Shown here one piece after another: positions 1 to 7,234 of a DNA stretch of 12,477 bases. The position numbers were made by a program, and so were the translations under genes. Within the stretch, counting starts at the first letter, position 1; every line of letters starts with the position of its first letter. The stretch is from Caulobacter sp. GTDB lineage: Bacteria; Pseudomonadota; Alphaproteobacteria; Caulobacterales; Caulobacteraceae. The stretch covers positions 1-12,477 of the forward strand of contig JACMOF010000137.1 in NCBI GenBank assembly GCA_014378155.1, in the 5' to 3' direction. The notes under the pieces are model-generated. The model saw nothing but the letters and a program-made list of their open reading frames with translations, ran no database searches and had not been told where the DNA came from.

Positions 1-541
1 GAGGTTTCCAGCGCATGATATCCAAATGGGTGTCCAGGCGCGCCGTCGGTTCGTGCTCGTCGCGCATCTCGCCGTAGCAGGACAGCGTCAACCCCCGCAG
101 GCGGAGCGCGGTCTTCAGGGTCGGATGGGCGTTGTTCCAAGGCGGCACGAACAGGCTGGCCCTGACGCCCGCGCGACGGAACACCTCGATCGCTTCGCCG
201 AGCTCCTGGATGACGTCGGTCAGCAGGTCGAGTTCGTTGACCTCGCCCGAGGGCTGGCCAGGCGGAGCCCTGTTCTCGTGGCGGAACCCGTGGATGGCGA
301 GTTCGACGCACGGCGTCTCGCGACAGGTCTTCGACAGGGCAGGTATGTCGCCGTCCGGCACTGCGGCCAAGGTGATGGGTGCATCGAAGCGGCGCGACAG
401 GGCGAGTAGCCGGTCAAGGGCCGGGCCTGGCCAGCGGGCATCGTCATCCCGCCACCAGACCAACGGTCCATGGCCGCCAGCTTTCCAGCGGGCGAGCTCG
501 GGACCGAGGATGGCCGCGATCAGAAGGCGATTTGGCAACAT
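1..541 (-). CDS. Polysaccharide deacetylase-like protein, C-terminal part outside window
   Basis: The reading frame is open from an ATG at 541 to the left edge, so only the first 180 residues are visible. Polysaccharide deacetylases of the NodB type remove acetyl groups from sugars using a metal held by an Asp and two His. The visible protein carries recognisable counterparts: WWRDDDA (residues 29-35) for the Asp motif, HGFRHEN (84-90) for the His-x3-His motif, FVPPWNN (131-137) for the R-x-P-F/Y-like motif, and DTHLDIMRW (170-178) where a late His is expected. There is no signal peptide. The gene follows the glycosyltransferase in the same direction after nine bases, and an AGG overlapping the upstream stop codon is the only ribosome-binding candidate. 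The start is the first possible one after that in-frame TAG. Co-transcription with the glycosyltransferase suggests a role in envelope glycan or lipopolysaccharide modification. The substrate is unknown. Confidence 0.8.
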   Translation of the reverse strand, partial: MLPNRLLIAAILGPELARWKAGGHGPLVWWRDDDARWPGPALDRLLALSRRFDAPITLAAVPDGDIPALSKTCRETPCVELAIHGFRHENRAPPGQPSGEVNELDLLTDVIQELGEAIEVFRRAGVRASLFVPPWNNAHPTLKTALRLRGLTLSCYGEMRDEHEPTARLDTHLDIMRWKP

Positions 542-550
542 GGCGAAAGC

Positions 551-1396
551 CTAGGCCGAATGACCCAGTCTGGCGTCCTCGCTAGCGAGGCTTACCAGGG
601 TTGAATGGCCCAATCGCACCGTGGTGAGGTCCTGGGCGTTCAAGAAGCGGATTTCGCGGGCCTTCAGGTTGGACAATAAGGGGTAGAGCGCCGCCATGAC
701 GGCGATCAGGAAGCCCAGATCGCCCTCCTTGTAACCCTTGCGCGAAACGTAGCATTTGTAGAAGCGGCGCACGCCACGGAACAGGTCGTCCCACAGGCTC
801 TTGATCTTGCCGCTTTCCGCCAGATCCTGGCCGCGCAGCGCCGTGTAGCGATTGAGACGCTGGATCATGTCGGCGATATCATCATCGACCTTGTGCAGGA
901 TGGCGTTGCTCAAGCGCCCGCCGTAGACGCCCGTAAAAATGGTGCCGGGATGGACCCGCTCGCTCTTCCAGCTCTTCACGCCCTTGCGGAACAGTCGCGC
1001 TACCGACGAGGCGCCGAACGAGCCGCCCCAACCGTGCCGCACCAGTTGCTCGCCGACGAAATTGTCGACCGGGACTTGGTACCAATCGCCGGCGTCCGGA
1101 CGGGCGACGGTCTCGCGGATCTCCTGGGCCAGCGCCGGCGGCACGGCCTCGTCGGCGTCCAACTCAACGATCCAGTCTCCCCGGCAAGCGGCTACGCCGG
1201 CTTCCTTGCGAAGGCCCTCGACGGGGAAGATGCCGGAGACGACCCGCGCGCCCATGCGGCGCGCGATGGCCTCGGTGCGGTCGGTGCAGCGATCGGCCAC
1301 CACGACAATTTCATCGCAGAACGCCAGACGCGCCAGGCATTGCGCGATACGCGCTTCTTCATTGTGGGCGCAAACGAGCCCCGACAGCACAGGCAT
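551..1396 (-). CDS. Family 2 glycosyltransferase, WaaE/KdtX-like
   Basis: This 281-aa protein has a GT-A fold of family GT2, which transfers a sugar from a nucleotide sugar to a glycan acceptor on the cytoplasmic face. The N-terminus has the family signature LVCAHNEE (residues 7-14), then DEIVVVADRCTDRT (28-41), and the metal/nucleotide-binding ELDADE (78-83). The C-terminal half (about 160-260) resembles the WaaE/KdtX group of lipopolysaccharide core glucosyltransferases, including RLNRYTALRGQDL (180-192). The length fits that group. The ATG at 1396 is preceded by GGGGA about seven bases upstream. The deacetylase-like gene starts nine bases after its stop, so the pair is probably an operon acting on lipopolysaccharide core or another surface glycan. 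The family call is firm. The acceptor and sugar are inferred only from resemblance. Confidence 0.88.
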   Translation of the reverse strand: MPVLSGLVCAHNEEARIAQCLARLAFCDEIVVVADRCTDRTEAIARRMGARVVSGIFPVEGLRKEAGVAACRGDWIVELDADEAVPPALAQEIRETVARPDAGDWYQVPVDNFVGEQLVRHGWGGSFGASSVARLFRKGVKSWKSERVHPGTIFTGVYGGRLSNAILHKVDDDIADMIQRLNRYTALRGQDLAESGKIKSLWDDLFRGVRRFYKCYVSRKGYKEGDLGFLIAVMAALYPLLSNLKAREIRFLNAQDLTTVRLGHSTLVSLASEDARLGHSA

Positions 1397-1539
1397 TGAT
1401 CTTCCCCGACCTTGGGGATCGCGGTTCCTGTCGCAATCCCGTCATGGGGTAGACGCCGCCACGGCGGGGGAACCTCATAAGAACCATCGCGTTTGCGCGC
1501 GAGGAGCTGTCGAGATATGCCCAGGTCGAAGCCTCGCCT

Positions 1540-4008
1540 CTAAAACGCGCGTGAAATATCCAGGCTCCACGTGCGGGGCCGCAGTGGGGTGACCTGTCGG
1601 ACCTGCCCAAAGCTGAACGGATTGCCATAGGCGAAGGTGTCGCTCGAGGCGTTGGCCGGATTGGTGACCGCCAGGGTCACACCCCAATCGGCCATCGCCA
1701 TTTCCGCCGACAGTCGGCCCGTCATGTAGCCCCCCATCGACGGGGAAAGTCGGCGATCGAAGGTCAATCGCGATTGGCCGACATACTCCATCTCGGCGGT
1801 CATGATGAGCCGTAGATCGGCCGACAGACTCTGCTGGTAGCGCGCCAGTCCGCCCGCCGAGACGTCGGGGACGCCGGGCAATTCGCTCTGCGCGGCCGAA
1901 GCGAAATTGCGGTCCACCTTGCTCAGGCGTGGCCGGTTGAACAAGGCGTTCACCTCGATGGTCAGGCCTGGTCGCGGGCGGACCGTACCCTCGATCTCCA
2001 GGCCGGTGTTGCGACCGTCACCGACATTGGCGGTGTAGGAGAGTCCGGAGGGGCTCAGGTACTGGTCGGTCTGGATGTCGGTCCAGACATCGTGGAACAA
2101 TGCCGCGCGCAGGACCACGCGGCCTGCCAACGGGCTGACGCTGGCGCCGACTTCATAGTTGCGCAGGTGGTCCGGCTTGAACGAGCCTCGGAGCGCCGAG
2201 GGCGCGGCAAGGCCGCCAGAGTTGAAACCGCCTGACCTGTATCCCTCCGAGGTCAGCACATAAACCATTGCCTGCTTTCCAAGGGTCCTTTGCAGGGAGA
2301 ACTTGGGTGAAATGCCGCTGAAGCGAGCCTTGCGATCGAGCTTGCGTGTGAGGGCGGGGGGAGCCTTGACCGCCGAAGTGGTGTGAACTTCCGTCTGAAA
2401 GACGCGACCGCCCAGGCTGACGGTCCAACCGCCGCCCAACAGGTAGAACGCTTCCCCGTAAGCCGCCAACTCGCGGCGCCGGTCGCGGCGGGCCTCCAGA
2501 TAGATCAGCCGCGACGGGTTGAACGTGGTGCGCGCCCGGAGTTCGCCGTCGCTATCTTCCAAGCTTGCTAGCCCATAGAGGCCTATCAACCAGCGGAACC
2601 GATCATTGTCGGGCGATGACAGGACAGCGTCCTCGACCAGCAGCCGGACTTTGCTTGCCTCGTCGAACAGGCCGATGTCCACGCCCCCCGCGCCGGCGCC
2701 GTTCAGCGCCGCCGTGGCGTCGAACCGGCTAGCGAACCGGTGGCGGACATAGCCTGTCGAAGACTCGAACCGTCCCCAGTCGCCGGAACCGGCGACCGTC
2801 ACCGCGCCTTGCAGAAGAACGTTGTCATGGGTTTCACGCACCTGATTGGCGCGCTTTTGTCCGCCGAGGCTGGGCGTCGTATACTGGCTATCGGTGGCGT
2901 GCAGATCCTGGTGCGCGCCGGACACCATTACGGTCCAGTTGTCGTCGAGCCGAACCGATAGCGCCGCACGCCCCCCGCTTCGGGTCGTCCGATCGACGTT
3001 GGATAGGCGCAGATTGACGTCATCGACATAACCGCCTTCCGCATCGCTATAGAGCGCCAGTCGCAGCGCCGCTCGATCGTTGACGACCGGCAGGTTGACC
3101 ACCCCCTCCAGGCGGCTGCTGGGCGAGCCCGACTCGGTGAGCGCTCCGCCCACGAGCACCGAGCCGGACCATTCGTCCAGCACGGGCTTGCGTGACACGA
3201 TCCGATAGACGCCGCTGAGCGATCCACCGCCGTACAACGCGCCCTGCGGCCCGCGCAGGATTTCCACCCGTTCGATGTCGATCAGACGCAGGTCGGGGTC
3301 CGGCGCGTTGTAGGTCAGAGGAATGTTGTCGAGATAGGTGCCGACCGTCTGCTGTGTGCGCCCGGTGAAGGCGCCGTCCGACAGTCCGCGTAGCATGATC
3401 TTGTTGCGGGCCGCGCCGAGGTTGGTGGTGATGAAGCCGGCCGTCTGCTGCGAGATGCCGCGAGTGTCGACCGCGCCCGTGTCGTTGAGCTGGCCCGCGC
3501 CAATCACGCTGACGCCCCCCGCCGCCGATCCCAGGCGGGTCGGCCGTTTGGTGGCGGTGACGACTACGCCTTCAAGCGGGGAAACCGGCTCCACCACGGT
3601 GGTGACCGACGACGCGCGCGCCGTCGGTCCGCCGCGCAGGATGCTGACCGTGGCGTCGTCGAGGATCTCAAACCGGCATGGCGCGCCTGCGGTGATCGCA
3701 TCCAGGGCTTGCCGCAGGCTCATGGCGCCGACGACGGCAGGACTGCGTCCAGGACAGGACGACGCCCCGCCCAAGGTCACCCGGGCCTGGACGCCCAGGT
3801 CGATCAGCGCTTCCGAACGCGCCTTGGCGGGGATCGCGATGGCGTATCGCGCCTGCGCCGCACGGGCCGCATCGGCCGAGGCCCACGTCAAGGCCAATGC
3901 GAGGGGGAAAATTAAGCTGGAGGCCAGCGCGCGCGCGGCGAGGCTCGCCCTCGGAGGACCGAGGTCGCTAAATCTGCGTCGAAACGGAATATCCGCTTTC
4001 GAGGTCAT
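1540..4008 (-). CDS. FecA-type TonB-dependent receptor with STN signalling domain
   Basis: This 822-aa outer-membrane receptor takes up a scarce ligand using TonB energy and signals its presence to the FecR protein. In order it has a long signal peptide (1 to about 50, ending ARA), an STN/secretin-like signalling domain (about 54-125), a TonB box-like EGVVVTA (146-152), a plug domain (about 155-275, with the typical IERVEILRGPQGALYGGG at 245-262) and a beta-barrel ending in a terminal Phe (SLDISRAF), the usual outer-membrane assembly signal. The ATG at 4008 has GGAG four bases upstream. It lies 70 bases after fecR in the same direction. Sigma, anti-sigma and STN receptor together define a surface-signalling cassette. 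The likely ligand class is an iron chelate such as a siderophore, but the sequence does not say which. The STN domain contains two cysteines (85 and 111), which could form a disulfide in the periplasm. Confidence 0.93.
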   Translation of the reverse strand: MTSKADIPFRRRFSDLGPPRASLAARALASSLIFPLALALTWASADAARAAQARYAIAIPAKARSEALIDLGVQARVTLGGASSCPGRSPAVVGAMSLRQALDAITAGAPCRFEILDDATVSILRGGPTARASSVTTVVEPVSPLEGVVVTATKRPTRLGSAAGGVSVIGAGQLNDTGAVDTRGISQQTAGFITTNLGAARNKIMLRGLSDGAFTGRTQQTVGTYLDNIPLTYNAPDPDLRLIDIERVEILRGPQGALYGGGSLSGVYRIVSRKPVLDEWSGSVLVGGALTESGSPSSRLEGVVNLPVVNDRAALRLALYSDAEGGYVDDVNLRLSNVDRTTRSGGRAALSVRLDDNWTVMVSGAHQDLHATDSQYTTPSLGGQKRANQVRETHDNVLLQGAVTVAGSGDWGRFESSTGYVRHRFASRFDATAALNGAGAGGVDIGLFDEASKVRLLVEDAVLSSPDNDRFRWLIGLYGLASLEDSDGELRARTTFNPSRLIYLEARRDRRRELAAYGEAFYLLGGGWTVSLGGRVFQTEVHTTSAVKAPPALTRKLDRKARFSGISPKFSLQRTLGKQAMVYVLTSEGYRSGGFNSGGLAAPSALRGSFKPDHLRNYEVGASVSPLAGRVVLRAALFHDVWTDIQTDQYLSPSGLSYTANVGDGRNTGLEIEGTVRPRPGLTIEVNALFNRPRLSKVDRNFASAAQSELPGVPDVSAGGLARYQQSLSADLRLIMTAEMEYVGQSRLTFDRRLSPSMGGYMTGRLSAEMAMADWGVTLAVTNPANASSDTFAYGNPFSFGQVRQVTPLRPRTWSLDISRAF

Positions 4009-4078
4009 CGCGCTCCAGCTCTAGACCCCTAGAGCCCAAGCTTCGCGCTTCGAACGATTCCGTTCCCGTCAGCAAGGC

Positions 4079-5047
4079 CTAGCGCGCCCGGATCACGATA
4101 GCGTCTTTGGTCGTCGTCGTTCGGACGGGAAGCAGATGTGACAGTCGACCCACCATCGCATCCTGCTCATCGACGATCAACACACCGGAAAGTCGCATAT
4201 CCGCCGCCTTCGCGTCAGCCAGCTTCACCGGACGAGGGAAAAGACGGTTCAGATCGCCGACAACCTGCGACAAGGGCTGGTCCCGATAGATCAGTCGGCC
4301 CTGGCGCCACCCGGAGACCTCTTCGATCGCCACGGTCGCGAGGCGGGCGTCCGCCTGGCCCTCGGCGTGCGAAAGCCCCTGCCCCGGACGCAGCCGGAAG
4401 GGGTTCGCGTCGGCGGGACGCACCTCGACCTCGCCGCGCTGGACGGCCACGGCGACCTGGCCGTCGCGATGACGGACGTCGAACGCCGTGCCCACCACAC
4501 GCACCTGGGTGTCGCCCGCTTCGATCAGGAACGGACGCTTGGGGTCCTTTGCGACGTCGAAGAACGCCTGGGCGTCACCCAGGGCGACGTGGCGGGTCTT
4601 GCGTTCGAACCGCACGGTCAGGCTTGAGGCGGCGTTCAGCTCGATCCGGGTGCCGTCGTCCAGCGCAATGGTCTTCCGCTCGCCAACGCCCGTGGAATAG
4701 GTGGTTTCTTGGCCGCCCATCACACCGCTGGCTGGAACCAGCACGGCGCCGGCGACCAAGGCCGCCGCGATCGCGGCGCCGGCCGACCAAGCCCAGGCGC
4801 GATGGCTTTGGCGCAGCGGCACAACATTGTCGGTCGCAGGGGCGGCGGCCGGCGCGTGCTCGGCCAGGCGAGCGTCGAGGTCCAGGCGCTGATCGAAGGC
4901 CTGGGCGGCGTCATAGGCTTCGGCATGGACCAGCGACGCCGTCAGCCAGGCGTCGAACGCATGCCAATCGCTTTCGGTGGCGGCTTCCCCCTGTAGGCGG
5001 ACAAGCCAACCGATCGCGGTTTCGATATCTGCCTGAGACCGCGTCAT
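4079..5047 (-). CDS. FecR-family anti-sigma/sigma regulator
   Basis: This 322-aa inner-membrane regulator carries the receptor's signal from the periplasm to the ECF sigma factor. The N-terminal cytoplasmic part (about 1-80) has the DUF4880-type pattern: IGWLVRLQGE, then W28 and FDAWL at 31-35. A single membrane segment spans about 86-108. The periplasmic FecR domain (about 115-212) has the usual YSTGVGERKTIALDDGTRIELN stretch and VVGTAFDVR (184-192). The C-terminus (about 246-322) is the STN-contacting domain, starting with the conserved GWRQGRLIYRDQPL. Length is normal for the family. The ATG at 5047 has GGAG four bases upstream. It sits between the sigma gene and the receptor gene, all on one strand. 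The presumed partners are the sigma factor at 5142-5639 and the receptor at 1540-4008. Confidence 0.94.
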   Translation of the reverse strand: MTRSQADIETAIGWLVRLQGEAATESDWHAFDAWLTASLVHAEAYDAAQAFDQRLDLDARLAEHAPAAAPATDNVVPLRQSHRAWAWSAGAAIAAALVAGAVLVPASGVMGGQETTYSTGVGERKTIALDDGTRIELNAASSLTVRFERKTRHVALGDAQAFFDVAKDPKRPFLIEAGDTQVRVVGTAFDVRHRDGQVAVAVQRGEVEVRPADANPFRLRPGQGLSHAEGQADARLATVAIEEVSGWRQGRLIYRDQPLSQVVGDLNRLFPRPVKLADAKAADMRLSGVLIVDEQDAMVGRLSHLLPVRTTTTKDAIVIRAR

Positions 5048-5141
5048 CGTGCTCCGCCCCGGCGCCGTGTGGCGCCCTGTGGGTAAGACGCCACCGAAGG
5101 CCCGGAACCTCCGAATCTTGTTTCCGTGCGGTTAGAGTCCC

Positions 5142-5639
5142 TCATGGCAGTTTCGCTATCAGCGCCTTGAGGGCGGCGCTTACATGTTTCTCGATCGAGC
5201 TACGGCTGACACCCATCTGCGCGGCGGTCTCGGCGTGACTCAGGCCTTGCAGCTTGTGCAGGGTGAAGGCCCGCGCGATGGGAGCCGGCAGGGTTTCCAG
5301 CGTGGCCATCATCACCTTCAGCCGCTGGCGACTGGTCACCACGTCCTCGGCCGAGGGCGCATCGATCGTCTGCTGGTCGCCCAAGGTGGTGACCTGCAGA
5401 CTGCGCCAGCCTTCATCGCGCGCTCCGGCTCGCGCCTGACTGCGCAGACGATCGAGCATCAGATTGTTGGCCATGCGAAACAGCAGCGCGGAGCCGTCGC
5501 CTTCGACCTCCAAGTCGCCCAGGGCCTGAACCTTGAGAAACAGGTCCTGGATCAGGTCCTCGGCCTCTGCGACCGACCGCAGGCGGGCGGCGAACACGCG
5601 CGCCAGATTGGCCCGCTTCTCGCCGTACAGCCGCATCAT
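5142..5639 (-). CDS. FecI-type ECF sigma factor
   Basis: An extracytoplasmic-function sigma factor that would direct RNA polymerase to the receptor gene when FecR is signalled. From the ATG at 5639 it is 165 aa, the usual FecI size. Region 2 covers about 1-70 (ARLRSVAEAEDLIQDLFLK at 18-36, then LLFRMANNLMLDRLRSQ at 52-68). Region 4 covers about 108-162, with the helix-turn-helix LSHAETAAQMGVSRSSIEKHV at 133-153. The frame stays open upstream to 5954, but a start there would run through the Fur-like palindrome and over the start of the divergent gene, and the extra residues are not sigma-like. No good Shine-Dalgarno precedes 5639; a GTG at 5660 is a possible alternative that adds seven residues. 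The stop is followed after 94 bases by fecR. Confidence 0.88.
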   Translation of the reverse strand: MMRLYGEKRANLARVFAARLRSVAEAEDLIQDLFLKVQALGDLEVEGDGSALLFRMANNLMLDRLRSQARAGARDEGWRSLQVTTLGDQQTIDAPSAEDVVTSRQRLKVMMATLETLPAPIARAFTLHKLQGLSHAETAAQMGVSRSSIEKHVSAALKALIAKLP

Positions 5640-5757
5640 CGGCGTGATCGATCGCGGCACGGCGGACAGAAGAGAGCTCCGGAACGGGATCGGCGACAAT
5701 CCGATCGTGGCGAACGGCCAGCCTAGGCCGTCAAGGATCGACGGTCCAGTGTCCCCC

Positions 5758-5778
5758 AGTTGCGATTGACTCGCAACT
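5758..5778. promoter_or_regulatory. Candidate Fur operator (perfect 8-5-8 inverted repeat)
   Basis: The sequence is AGTTGCGA, then TTGAC, then TCGCAACT: both arms match perfectly over 8 bp. Flanking C5 (5753-5757) and G5 (5781-5785) extend the symmetry with a two-base offset. The core TTGCGA-N5-TCGCAA resembles the Fur boxes described for non-rhizobial alphaproteobacteria, as I recall them. It lies between the ECF sigma gene of an iron-type receptor cassette and a divergent gene. The spacer TTGACT can also be read as a rightward -35 element, so a bound repressor would block that promoter. The palindrome is seen directly; Fur binding is inferred. Confidence 0.6.
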
Positions 5779-5838
5779 ATGGGGGCCGTAACTATTGCGG
5801 ACGGTTTTGAATTTGTCGCGGGACCGTTTGGAGGCCTG

Positions 5839-6306
5839 ATGTCCCTTTCGCCCACCACATCTCGCGAAATACTCGCTCCGGCCGTCGGGGAGAGGCTGCT
5901 GCTCGGGGCTATCCGCGATTGGGCTGGCGCGCGCTCGACCGACTCACGCCCCAATCGCCGCGTGGCTCAGGCCCTGGCTTGCCAGTCGTCAGACCGTGTC
6001 GCCGGCCTGTTCATCGCCTGGATGCAAACCGTGGAAGCCGCGTTGCGCAGACCGATCCAGATCCGCTGCCCAGTCTGCGGTGGGATTTTGACTGACGAGC
6101 AACGGCGGATCGTCTCCTGCGGTCTGGCTGGAACCGCCAGCGCGTTGGGCGAGGAACTCCTCAAGCCCCTGCTCACCGACGGACGGTCGGTCATGGTCCT
6201 GGCGCGGGCCCTGAACGCCGCGCTTCGCGCCGAGGGATATCCCCTGCCCGTCAGGCTGCAGAACAGGCCAGCCGAGCATCAGGTTTCCTGCCCCACTGTC
6301 CATTAA
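5839..6306 (+). CDS. Hypothetical 155-aa cysteine-containing protein
   Basis: I do not recognise this family. The start is ATG at 5839, with GGAGG at 5830-5834 four bases upstream. An in-frame ATG at 5779 lies inside the operator palindrome and has no ribosome-binding site, so I rejected it. The protein is soluble, without a signal peptide or membrane segment. The middle has a zinc-knuckle-like IRCPVCGG (residues 75-82) with a third cysteine at VSCG (about 93-96). Another cysteine is at LAC (about 48) and one is near the end (SCPTVH). The N-terminal half (LLLGAIRDWAGA, VAGLFIAWMQTVEAAL) and the C-terminal part look helical. It is divergent from the ECF sigma gene and shares the putative Fur operator, so iron-responsive expression is likely if that operator is real. 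CPVC plus the later cysteine could bind zinc or an Fe-S cluster. Function unknown. Confidence 0.75.
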   Translation: MSLSPTTSREILAPAVGERLLLGAIRDWAGARSTDSRPNRRVAQALACQSSDRVAGLFIAWMQTVEAALRRPIQIRCPVCGGILTDEQRRIVSCGLAGTASALGEELLKPLLTDGRSVMVLARALNAALRAEGYPLPVRLQNRPAEHQVSCPTVH

Positions 6307-6357
6307 GCGCGGAAGTTTCGCCAGACGAGTTCGGCAAACCGCACGCAAACGGCGTTC

Positions 6358-7146
6358 TTATTCAACTGCGAGTATGATGTTGGCGGGTTCGATGATCGCC
6401 ACGACTCGCGCGCCAACCGAGGGTGTGGTGCCGTTCAGTGGCACGGTCGCGACCAGGGTCTTGCCGGTGGCCAGGGACAGGCGAATCTCGCTGGCGCTGG
6501 CGCCGTCTTCGCGGTCGGCGACGAGCCCCGACAATCGATTGCCGTCCGCGCTCGAGGCGGGCTCGGCCAGCACCACGAAGCTGGACTTGATCAAGGCCAC
6601 GGCCGGCTTGCCGACCCTCAGGCCCAACTCGTCCAGGCTTCGCCGTGTGATCACCGAGACGATCTCGACGCCGTCACCGAGCGAGAGGGTCACACGGGCC
6701 GTCACCGCGCCGAGCTCGATCCCCATGACTGTTCCACGCACGGCGTTGCGAGCGCTGGTGCGCAGACCCAGACTCCAGAACAGCTCACCCAGGTTCTCGC
6801 TCGGCGCGGCGAGGCCGGTCTCGAGACGCGCGAGGGCGGCGCCGATCTCACGCTCGACATCGCGGAAGGCCTTGATCACCGCACGGCCCCTGGCCGTGAC
6901 GCTCGCGGCCCCGCCGGCCTTGCCACCCGCATTGGCGACGATCAAGGGTGCGTCAAACAGGTTGTTGAGCGCCTGCACCCCGTCCCAGGCGCCCTTGTAG
7001 CTGAGGCCCAGCTTTTTGGCGGCGGCGCTGATCGAGCCCAACTCGGCCACAGCCTCGATCAGCGCCACACGCTCCAGTCCCACGCGGGCCAAGGCGCCGC
7101 GTCGCAGGATCAGGGAGGCGCTGAGATCGCCATCGATCGACATCAT
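6358..7146 (-). CDS. modE: ModE, molybdate-responsive transcriptional regulator
   Basis: The 262-aa regulator binds molybdate and then DNA, normally repressing the molybdate importer when molybdate is plentiful. The N-terminal winged helix has the hallmark SISAAAKKLGLSYKGAWD (residues 38-55), followed by GGKAGGAASVTARG (74-87) in the wing. The C-terminus contains two MOP/TOBE molybdate-binding domains: about 130-197, beginning SARNAVRGTV, and about 204-262, ending NIILAVE. Length is the same as the classic two-MOP ModE. The start has two tandem ATGs (7146 and 7143). The upstream sequence is G-rich but without a strong Shine-Dalgarno, so either could be used. It is divergent from modA across 88 bases that contain a ModE-like operator, which suggests autoregulation as well as control of modAB. 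It is convergent with the hypothetical gene at 5839-6306, with 51 bases between the stops. Confidence 0.95.
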   Translation of the reverse strand: MMSIDGDLSASLILRRGALARVGLERVALIEAVAELGSISAAAKKLGLSYKGAWDGVQALNNLFDAPLIVANAGGKAGGAASVTARGRAVIKAFRDVEREIGAALARLETGLAAPSENLGELFWSLGLRTSARNAVRGTVMGIELGAVTARVTLSLGDGVEIVSVITRRSLDELGLRVGKPAVALIKSSFVVLAEPASSADGNRLSGLVADREDGASASEIRLSLATGKTLVATVPLNGTTPSVGARVVAIIEPANIILAVE

Positions 7147-7192
7147 GCGCCCGAGCCCCGCAAAAAACCCTCAACGTCCGGCTAAACACCGT

Positions 7193-7211
7193 TATGTAGT
7201 CTTGCTACATA
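7193..7211. promoter_or_regulatory. ModE operator between modE and modA
   Basis: TATGTAG (7193-7199), TCTTG, CTACATA (7205-7211): a perfect 7-bp inverted repeat with a 5-bp spacer, resembling the TAT(A/G)TA...TACATA core of known ModE sites. It is preceded by CGT, which adds to the similarity with the CGTTAT left half of the Escherichia coli site. It lies 23 bases before the modA start and 46 bases from the modE start, where it would overlap the likely modA -10 region. An AT-rich palindrome in otherwise very GC-rich DNA strengthens the call. Confidence 0.78.
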
Positions 7212-7234
7212 TCCCCTTGATGAGGATGCCGTCC

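Noticed and set aside
1454..1502. Small inverted repeats (1454-1466 and TCGCG/CGCGA at 1487-1502) after the FecA-type receptor
   Set aside because: Stems are only five base pairs and no clear T-run follows on the minus strand, so I cannot call a terminator.
4020..4033. TCTAG-ACCC-CTAGA inverted repeat just upstream of the FecA-type receptor
   Set aside because: A five-base arm is too short to support an operator, and it does not resemble a known FecI-type promoter element.
5061..5076. Repeated GGCGCC pair upstream of fecR
   Set aside because: Self-complementary six-mers of G and C are common in DNA of this composition, and nothing else suggests a regulatory role.
4138..5238. 366-aa open frame on the plus strand opposite fecR and the sigma gene
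   Set aside because: It is Arg/Pro-rich, low-complexity translation typical of an antisense frame in GC-rich DNA, and fecR on the other strand has clear family domains.
5779..5838. Upstream ATG extension of the hypothetical protein
   Set aside because: The ATG overlaps the operator palindrome and lacks a Shine-Dalgarno, while 5839 has GGAGG at good spacing.
5142..5954. Long 270-aa version of the sigma factor
   Set aside because: The extra N-terminus crosses the operator palindrome and the divergent gene start and has no sigma-like sequence. The 5639 start gives the usual family length.
7016..7234. N-terminal extension of modA
   Set aside because: It overlaps modE and its promoter. The start at 7235 gives a proper signal peptide with a ribosome-binding site.
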